From Alphaproteobacteria bacterium (GTDB lineage: Bacteria; Pseudomonadota; Alphaproteobacteria; GCA-2731375), in assembly GCA_029936195.1 (NCBI GenBank), contig JAPYUH010000021.1:1-32350 (forward strand): a stretch of DNA of 32,350 bases, given 5' to 3'. The notes under the pieces are model-generated. The model saw only the letters and a list, made by a program, of their open reading frames with translations. It was not told the origin of the DNA and made no database searches. Made by a program: the position numbers and the translations under genes. Numbering within the stretch: position 1 is the first letter of the stretch; each line of letters starts with the position of its first letter. Shown here in pieces: positions 25,902 through 32,350 of the stretch.

Positions 25902-26690
25902 CTATTGAGCGGACCCGATCGCGGGCTCGATCTCGCAGATAACCGGGGTGTGGTCCGATGGGCGTTCTTTGCCCCGCGGCGTACGGTCGATCTCCACCGT
26001 GCCCAGACGGTCGGCGGCCTGCGGGCTCAACAAAAAATGATCGATCCGCACGCCGTTGTCTTTTTGCCAGGCGCCGCGCTGATAATCCCAATAGCTGTAG
26101 GCGGAGACATCAGGGTGGCGGGCGCGAAACGCTTCCGTCAGGCCGAGATACTGCAATTGCCGCCAACGCGCCCGGCTTTCTGGCAGGCATAATGCATCCG
26201 TGGCGAAACCTGGGGGATCAAAGCAATCCCGGTCCTCGGGAATAATGTTGTAATCGCCGCCCAGTACGGTGACGTCTTCATACGTCAGAAGCTCACGGGC
26301 ATGGGCGATCAGGCGGTCCATCCAGGCCAGCTTGTAGGGATATTTATCGCTGTCCGTGGGGTTGCCGTTGGGCAGGTAGATGGAGGCGAGGCGAACCGTA
26401 TCCACCGTTGCCTCGATATAGCGGGCCTGCTCGTCACTGTCATCGCCAGGCAAGCCGCGCTGGACATCCTCGATGGGCCGCTTGGCCAGGATCGCCACGC
26501 CGTTGTAGGTCTTTTGACCGTGGGTCTCCACATTGTAGCCCAGGTCTTCGATGGCCTCGCGGGGAAATGCCTCGTCCGTGACCTTCAGTTCCTGCAACAG
26601 AGCGACATCCGGTTGGGCCTGTTCAAGCCATTCGGTGACGCGGGGCAACCGCGCCTTGATGGAATTGACGTTCCAGGTGGCGATTTTCAA
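25902..26690 (-). CDS. xthA: Exodeoxyribonuclease III
   Basis: MKIATWNVNSIKARLPRVTEWLEQAQPDVALLQELKV, GGDYNIIPEDRDCFDP, YWDYQRGAWQKDNGVRIDHFLLSP, RPSDHTPVICEI. Confidence 0.94.
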   Translation of the reverse strand: MKIATWNVNSIKARLPRVTEWLEQAQPDVALLQELKVTDEAFPREAIEDLGYNVETHGQKTYNGVAILAKRPIEDVQRGLPGDDSDEQARYIEATVDTVRLASIYLPNGNPTDSDKYPYKLAWMDRLIAHARELLTYEDVTVLGGDYNIIPEDRDCFDPPGFATDALCLPESRARWRQLQYLGLTEAFRARHPDVSAYSYWDYQRGAWQKDNGVRIDHFLLSPQAADRLGTVEIDRTPRGKERPSDHTPVICEIEPAIGSAQ

Positions 26691-26696
26691 AGTAAT

Positions 26697-27038
26697 TTAG
26701 ACAGCAAAGGAAGTGCCGCAACCGCAGGCCGACGACGCGTTGGGATTCTCGATCTTGAAGGCCGCCGCCATCAGGTCTTCCACGTAATCGATTTTCGAGC
26801 CACCGAGAAACTGCAGCGAGGTTTCATCGATCAGCACCGTGACGTCGTCATGCTCGATCACCAAATCATCATCATTGATCTGGGTGTCGAAGCGGAAGCC
26901 ATAGCTGAAGCCGGAGCAGCCGCCGCCCTGCACCTCGATACGCAGTTTCGCGTCCGCGCCTTCCTGTTGTTTCAGGAATGCGATGCGCGCAACGGCGTCG
27001 CTGGTGATAGTCACTGTTGATTGAGCGCTTTCAGACAT
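26697..27038 (-). CDS. erpA: Iron-sulfur cluster insertion protein (ErpA/IscA A-type carrier)
   Basis: LRIEVQGGGCSGFSYGF and C-terminal NPNASSACGCGTSFAV with conserved Cys residues. Confidence 0.93.
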   Translation of the reverse strand: MSESAQSTVTITSDAVARIAFLKQQEGADAKLRIEVQGGGCSGFSYGFRFDTQINDDDLVIEHDDVTVLIDETSLQFLGGSKIDYVEDLMAAAFKIENPNASSACGCGTSFAV

Positions 27039-27136
27039 CGATAAATCATATCTCCATTTAATTAACTGAATGTAAGGTCAAGGGCGGAAAAGTCAATTAC
27101 TTCCCCGCGACCATGAATGGGTTTAGGTTGCCGGCC

Positions 27137-28303
27137 ATGGCCCATGTCCCGCATCTTGCACCTTACGCCTCCCATCCGGAACAAAGCCGGGGGCGGTTGC
27201 ATGATGAGCCCGAAAGCCTGACCCGTACGGCGTTTCAGCGGGACCGGGACCGGATTATCCATTCCGCCGCCTTTCGCCGCCTGCAATACAAAACCCAGGT
27301 CTTTGTCTATCACGAAGGCGATCACTATCGCACGCGGCTGACCCATTCCCTGGAAGTAGCGCAGATCGCCCGCTCCATTTGCCGCGCCCTGGGCCTGAAC
27401 GAGGATCTGGCGGAGGCCTTGGCCCTGGCCCATGATCTGGGCCACACGCCGTTCGGCCATGCGGGCGAGGAGGTATTGGATGAGCTGATGCGGCCTCATG
27501 GCGGCTTCGATCATAATGCACAGGCCCTGCGCGTCATTACCTTGCTGGAACACCGCTATGCGGATTTTCCCGGCTTGAACCTGACCTGGGAAAGCCTCGA
27601 AGGCACGGTGAAGCATAACGGCCCGGTGCTTGACGATCCGCTGCCCCGGGCCACCGCGGAGTACATCGCCGGTCACGATCTGGAACTTTCCACGTATGCC
27701 GGTCCGGAAGCCCAGGTTGCGGCCCTGGCGGACGACATCGCCTACGACAACCATGACATCGATGACGGATTGCGGGCTGAACTGTTCCCTGCCGATGATC
27801 TGGCCCAGGTGCCCCTGGTGGCGCCCGTGTTGGCGGAGCTGCGGGAGCGTTATCCGGACCTCGGCCGGGAGCAGTTGGCCCATGAAACCGTGCGCCGCCT
27901 CATCGGTGCCATGGTCGACGACGTGATCATGGAAAGCCGGGCCCGGCTGGATGCGGGCGGTGCCGCCAAAGTCGAGGATATTCGCCATTTGGGGCGGGCG
28001 GTCGTCGCCTTTTCCCCGGCGATGGAAGGGCGTCAAAAGGTCTTGAAGCAGTTTCTTTATAGGCAGATGTACCGCCACCCGCGGGTCAACTGGATGACCG
28101 AGAAAGCCGGACGGGTTGTCAGGGATTTGTTCGGGCTGTATACGGCCCAACCAGAGCATTTGCCGCGCCAGCGCGGCGGCCCAAACGCCGATACACCCCG
28201 GCGGGTGGCTGATTTCATTGCCGGCATGACCGACCGTTTCGCCCTGGAAGAACACAAACGCCATTTCGGCGAGAAGACCGAAGAAATAGAGTCCCCACGA
28301 TGA
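27137..28303 (+). CDS. dgt: Deoxyguanosinetriphosphate triphosphohydrolase-like protein (HD domain)
   Basis: [84 protein letters not shown]. Confidence 0.93.
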   Translation: MAHVPHLAPYASHPEQSRGRLHDEPESLTRTAFQRDRDRIIHSAAFRRLQYKTQVFVYHEGDHYRTRLTHSLEVAQIARSICRALGLNEDLAEALALAHDLGHTPFGHAGEEVLDELMRPHGGFDHNAQALRVITLLEHRYADFPGLNLTWESLEGTVKHNGPVLDDPLPRATAEYIAGHDLELSTYAGPEAQVAALADDIAYDNHDIDDGLRAELFPADDLAQVPLVAPVLAELRERYPDLGREQLAHETVRRLIGAMVDDVIMESRARLDAGGAAKVEDIRHLGRAVVAFSPAMEGRQKVLKQFLYRQMYRHPRVNWMTEKAGRVVRDLFGLYTAQPEHLPRQRGGPNADTPRRVADFIAGMTDRFALEEHKRHFGEKTEEIESPR

Positions 28304-30063
28304 ACCAATTTGCGAACCCCTATGCCTATATCCGCGAACAGGTGATCGCCGCCATCGCCGCCCTGGCCGAACAGGGCGTGCTGCCGGGTGATATGGATTT
28401 TGCCAACCTGGCGGTGGAGGCGCCGCGCGACCCCAGCCATGGCGACGTGGCCACCAACGCCGCCCTGGTGTTGACCAAACAGGCGCGCATGAAACCGCGC
28501 GATATTGCCGAACCCCTGGCCGCCCGTTTGGCCGATTTGGCCGATGTCACGGCGGTTGATATCGCCGGCCCCGGCTTCATCAATCTGCGCCTGTCCGACG
28601 CCTTCTGGCGCGCCCGTCTGGGTGATGTGTTGACCGCCGGACCGGCGTATGGGGATTCAAAAGCGGCGAATGGCGCCAAGATCAATGTTGAATATGTCTC
28701 CGCCAACCCAACCGGTCCCCTGCACGTGGGTCATGTGCGCGGTGCCGTCTATGGCGATGTTCTGGCCAATCTGTTGGCCAAGGTGGGTTACGCGGTTTGC
28801 AAGGAATATTACATCAACGATGCCGGCGCCCAGGTGGACGTGCTGGCCCGTTCCGTGCATCTGCGCTATCGCGAGGCCTTGGGGGAGGAGATTGGCGCCA
28901 TTCCCGAGGGGATGTATCCCGGCGACTATCTGGTGCCCGTGGCCCGGGCCATTGCCGAACGGGATGGTGATAAATGGCGTGAACTGGCCGAGGCGGACTG
29001 GCTGGCCGACTTCAGGAGAATTTCCGTCGATGCCATGATGGATTTGGTGCGCGCCGATCTGGCCAGCCTGGGTATCGAACAAGAGGTATTTTTTTCCGAG
29101 GAAGGCTTGCATTTGAAGGGCGGCATTGATCGCGGCGTGGCCAGTCTGGCCGACAAGGGATTGATCTATACCGGCGTGTTGGAGCCCCCCAAGGGCAAGA
29201 TGCCCGAAGATTGGGAGCCCCGGCCCCAGACCCTGTTCAAGGCCAGCGAATTTGGCGATGACGTGGACCGGCCGTTACAGAAATCGGACGGCGCCTGGAC
29301 CTATTTCGCCGCCGACGTCGCCTATCATTACGACAAGCTGCAACGGGGCTATTTGCAGATGGTCGATGTCTTGGGTGCCGATCATGGGGGTTATGTCAAA
29401 CGCTTGAATGCGGTCGTCAAGGCCTTGTCGGGCGGGGAGGGCACCCTGGATGTGCGCTTGTGCCAGATGGTGCGGTTGTTGCGCGGTGGCGAAGTAGTGG
29501 TGATGTCCAAGCGGGCCGGCAATTTTGTCACCTTGCGGGAACTGGTCGATGAAGTTGGCCGGGACGTGGTCCGCTTCATGATGCTGACGCGCAAGAACGA
29601 TGCGCCCTTGGATTTTGATTTCGATGCGGCTGCGGAACAATCCAAGGACAATCCCGTTTTCTATGTGCAATACGCCCATGCCCGTATTTGCTCGGTGCTG
29701 CGCCGGGTGGGCGAAGAGCTGCCTGATCTTGACCTGCACGCCGAAAACCTGGCCCAGGCCGATTTCTCCCGCCTGACTGATTCGGCGGAAATGGACCTGA
29801 TCAAGCAAATGGCTGCCTGGCCACGGGCCGTGGACATCGCCGCTCAAGCAAGGGAGCCTCATCGAATAGCGTTTTATTTGAATGAGTTAGCGTCGTCTTT
29901 TCATGCGCTTTGGAACAAAGGTAACGCGGAGCCCAACCTGCGCTTTATTATAGGGTCCGACCAGGCCGTAACCCAGGCGCGGCTGGCCCTGATCCAGGGC
30001 GTGGCCTTCGTGTTGGCCTCGGGCCTGGAAGTAATGGGCGTGAAGCCGGCTGAATCCATGTAG
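28300..30063 (+). CDS. argS: Arginyl-tRNA synthetase
   Basis: [30 protein letters not shown] class I HIGH-type motif, [52 protein letters not shown] overlap with the preceding gene. Confidence 0.96.
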   Translation: MNQFANPYAYIREQVIAAIAALAEQGVLPGDMDFANLAVEAPRDPSHGDVATNAALVLTKQARMKPRDIAEPLAARLADLADVTAVDIAGPGFINLRLSDAFWRARLGDVLTAGPAYGDSKAANGAKINVEYVSANPTGPLHVGHVRGAVYGDVLANLLAKVGYAVCKEYYINDAGAQVDVLARSVHLRYREALGEEIGAIPEGMYPGDYLVPVARAIAERDGDKWRELAEADWLADFRRISVDAMMDLVRADLASLGIEQEVFFSEEGLHLKGGIDRGVASLADKGLIYTGVLEPPKGKMPEDWEPRPQTLFKASEFGDDVDRPLQKSDGAWTYFAADVAYHYDKLQRGYLQMVDVLGADHGGYVKRLNAVVKALSGGEGTLDVRLCQMVRLLRGGEVVVMSKRAGNFVTLRELVDEVGRDVVRFMMLTRKNDAPLDFDFDAAAEQSKDNPVFYVQYAHARICSVLRRVGEELPDLDLHAENLAQADFSRLTDSAEMDLIKQMAAWPRAVDIAAQAREPHRIAFYLNELASSFHALWNKGNAEPNLRFIIGSDQAVTQARLALIQGVAFVLASGLEVMGVKPAESM

Positions 30064-30129
30064 ATCTATGTAGATCCATGTGGCCCGGGTCAGCCGCTAA
30101 GATATTATTTGCCGAGGGAAGGATCCTCC

Positions 30130-31263
30130 ATGTCTGTTGCCGAACCGGAGCCGAATTTGCCGGAAGATGATGGCGGTTCCGGCGGCAATAGTGGTGGCGG
30201 TGGTGACGGCAGTGGTGGCGGCCTGGCGCAATGGGGCCGCCTGGGCGGTATTGCCGCCGCGTCGGCCATGGCGGTAGTCTTTGCCGTTGCCGCCTGGTAT
30301 GCCCTGCAGCGCCCCGACCTTGCCGCGCCGACCACGGTCGAAGTGCCCTTGGTCAAGGCCGAACCGGGCCCGGTAAAGGAAAAGCCAAAGGATCCCGGCG
30401 GCCTGAAGATCCCCAATCAGGACAAACTGGTCTACGAACGCATCACTCCGAAAGCCCAGGCTCCCGTAAAGGAGAAACTGGCGCCCGCCCCGGAGGAACC
30501 CATTGTCAAGGTGGCCGAGGCCCGCAATGTATTGCCAAAGGAAACGCCAAAGATAGCGCCAAAGCCGGCGGTCCCCAAACCCGGGCCGAAGGCGGATGTC
30601 GGCGTCATGAAACCGGTGGAAATGCCGAAAGCGGAAGCGAAACCGGACCCAATACCGCCGCCCTCCGTCAAGCCCCCCGTCAAGTCCGCAGTCCAACTCC
30701 CGGAAGCGCCCAAGGCAGTCCAAAAAGTGACAGCCGCGCCAAGGCAAGCTCCAAAGCTATCGGCAAAACAATCAGTCGCGAAATCCAGTGTCGCCCCCGG
30801 CGCCGAGAGCCTGCTGCCGGCCGGCAAGCCCGTCACGCCAGGGGCACCAGAGAAAGTAGCGGAGAACGTGGCCGAAAAAGCAGTTGTGAAAGCACCTGCG
30901 AAAGCGCCTGAAACAAAGGCCGTAATGACGGCTCCAGTGGTCAAGAAATTGCCAAAAGTGATGCCGCCGAAAGATAAGTCGGCGGCGGCGGCCAAGGTAT
31001 CCAGGCCCAGCTACCGCATCCAGTTTGCCTCTTATCGAACGGCGGCCAAGGCCAAGGCGGCCTGGGCCAAGATAATGAAAGCCCACGGCGCCATTGTCGA
31101 TGGTCTGCCACCCCACACGCAGCGGGCGGACCTGGGCCAGCGCGGTGTTTATTTCCGGGTTCAGGCGGGCAATTTCAAGACCGCCGGGGCCGCCAGGCTG
31201 ATCTGCGTCAAGTTGAAGGCGAAACGCCAGGACTGCATCATTGTCGTGCCCAAGAAAAAATAG
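30130..31263 (+). CDS. SPOR-domain protein with Pro/Lys/Ala-rich linker
   Basis: N-terminal Gly-rich segment and TM helix, long PKP/AK-rich linker, C-terminal YRIQFASYRTAAKAKAAWAKIMKAHG...GVYFRVQAGNFKTAGAARLICVKLKAKRQDCIIV SPOR repeat. Confidence 0.88.
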   Translation: MSVAEPEPNLPEDDGGSGGNSGGGGDGSGGGLAQWGRLGGIAAASAMAVVFAVAAWYALQRPDLAAPTTVEVPLVKAEPGPVKEKPKDPGGLKIPNQDKLVYERITPKAQAPVKEKLAPAPEEPIVKVAEARNVLPKETPKIAPKPAVPKPGPKADVGVMKPVEMPKAEAKPDPIPPPSVKPPVKSAVQLPEAPKAVQKVTAAPRQAPKLSAKQSVAKSSVAPGAESLLPAGKPVTPGAPEKVAENVAEKAVVKAPAKAPETKAVMTAPVVKKLPKVMPPKDKSAAAAKVSRPSYRIQFASYRTAAKAKAAWAKIMKAHGAIVDGLPPHTQRADLGQRGVYFRVQAGNFKTAGAARLICVKLKAKRQDCIIVVPKKK

Positions 31264-31276
31264 CATCGCCTAGGCC

Positions 31277-32281
31277 ATGGTATCGCGCGCGCCCATGGCC
31301 GCCGTGTTTGGCTGCGCCGGACCTGAATTGTCCCAAGACGAGGCGGCATTCTTCCGCGATTGCGATCCCTTGGGCTTTATCCTGTTCGCGCGCAATTGCC
31401 GGTCTCGTGGACAAATCCGCCGCCTGACCGGCGCACTGCGCCAGGCCGTGGGCCGAGCGGACGCACCGATCCTGATGGACCACGAAGGCGGCCGCGTCCA
31501 ACGCCTGCCCAACCCGCCTTGGCGCAAGGTTCCCGCCCCCGCCGTGTTGGGCATCCTGCCCTGCGAAGACGCCGTGGCGGCGGCGCGGCTGAATGGACGG
31601 CTCATGGCGATGGAGTTGCTGGATCTGGGCGTGGACGTCAATTGCGTGCCCTGTCTGGATGTCAATGACCCCGCCGGCCACCAGGTCATCGGCGACCGTG
31701 CTTATTCGAGCGATCCGTCCGTGGTAGCCAAACTGGGCCGCGCCCAGGCCGACGGCATGCTCGCGGGCGGCTTGTTGCCGGTCATCAAACACCTGCCGGG
31801 CCATGGCCGGGCCGGGGTGGACAGCCATCTCGAACTGCCCGTGGTGACCGCCAGCCGGCGGGAGCTTTCGGAGACGGATTTCAAACCCTTCAAGGATCTG
31901 GCCGACTTACCCCTTGGAATGACCGGCCATGTGCTGTTTACCGAGCTCGACCCATCCCGCCCAGCGACCCTTTCCAAGACCATCATCGTGCAATTCATCC
32001 GCCAATGGATCGGCTTTGACGGCCTGCTGTTCACGGACGATCTATCCATGCAGGCCCTGGGCGGCGAGATCGGGCAGCGTGCCGCCCGTGCCCTTGAAGC
32101 AGGCTGCGACATCGCCCTCCATTGCAACGGCAAGGCGGGGGAAATGCATGCCGTGGCGTCCGCCTGTGCCGCGCTGTCTGGCCCGGCTCAAGATCGGTGG
32201 CAACGGGCCCTTGCCGCCCGCCTTCCGCCCGACCCGGATGCCTACGAGGATCTCCGCGCCAGGTTTGAAGGGTTGATCTAG
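31277..32281 (+). CDS. nagZ: Beta-N-acetylhexosaminidase (glycoside hydrolase family 3)
   Basis: MDHEGGRVQRLPNPPW, DVNCVPCLDVN, VIKHLPGHGRAGVDSHLELPVV, LLFTDDLSMQALGG. Confidence 0.94.
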   Translation: MVSRAPMAAVFGCAGPELSQDEAAFFRDCDPLGFILFARNCRSRGQIRRLTGALRQAVGRADAPILMDHEGGRVQRLPNPPWRKVPAPAVLGILPCEDAVAAARLNGRLMAMELLDLGVDVNCVPCLDVNDPAGHQVIGDRAYSSDPSVVAKLGRAQADGMLAGGLLPVIKHLPGHGRAGVDSHLELPVVTASRRELSETDFKPFKDLADLPLGMTGHVLFTELDPSRPATLSKTIIVQFIRQWIGFDGLLFTDDLSMQALGGEIGQRAARALEAGCDIALHCNGKAGEMHAVASACAALSGPAQDRWQRALAARLPPDPDAYEDLRARFEGLI

Positions 32282-32288
32282 CCCATAT

Positions 32289-32350
32289 TCAATATTCATC
32301 GAATGGCCGGGCCGCCCGCTCCCCCTGCACGTCCACCCACAGGGTACCAT
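32289..32350 (-). CDS. Possible C-terminal end of a gene running off the window (partial)
   Basis: Reverse-strand frame GTLWVDVQGERAARPFDEY-stop reads like protein, but is only about 19 residues long. Confidence 0.25.
   Translation of the reverse strand, partial: GTLWVDVQGERAARPFDEY

Noticed and set aside
27062-28264. 400-aa minus-strand ORF opposite dgt
   Set aside because: Shadow of the clear HD-domain dGTPase coding sequence on the plus strand.
30432-30995. Repeat-rich minus-strand ORF (Gly/Ala/Phe/Thr-rich) resembling a structural protein
   Set aside because: Mirror of the Pro/Lys/Ala-rich linker of the SPOR protein.
1-32350. CRISPR arrays, tRNA/rRNA genes, transposases or phage genes
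   Set aside because: No regularly spaced repeats, RNA gene signatures or mobile-element proteins were recognised on either strand by eye.

Overview
High-GC window (alphaproteobacterial in style) dominated by catabolic and acyl-CoA genes, followed by a housekeeping block (xthA, erpA, dgt, argS, SPOR protein, nagZ). The strongest non-routine signal is at 4502-5584. The ORF track shows two ORFs there (4502-5236 and 5306-5584), but they share one frame and are separated only by a single in-frame TGA at 5234. Read through, they give one 360-aa protein with two AhpD-like redox motifs: an N-terminal CRLC and a C-terminal C-F-Y-(TGA)-T-T-S-H. The TGA sits exactly at the second Cys of the AhpD CxxCxxxH motif. 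A compact hairpin (5252-5276) with a G/U-containing apical loop lies 24 nt downstream of it, so this looks like a CxxU selenoprotein with a bacterial SECIS element. Other points of interest: an MtnA / class II aldolase-SDR fusion / PfkB kinase cassette (possible 5-deoxy- or 5-methylthio-pentose salvage); an adenylate cyclase-TPR gene with three separate lesions; a perfect 10-bp inverted repeat upstream of a Baeyer-Villiger monooxygenase; an interspersed-repeat-like inverted repeat at 10619-10704; tandem PimC-like acyl-CoA dehydrogenases plus a PimD-like partner; an orphan MarR-EmrA pair; and a ketopantoate reductase whose N-terminal Rossmann segment is disrupted. All calls come from reading the sequence; no database search was run.
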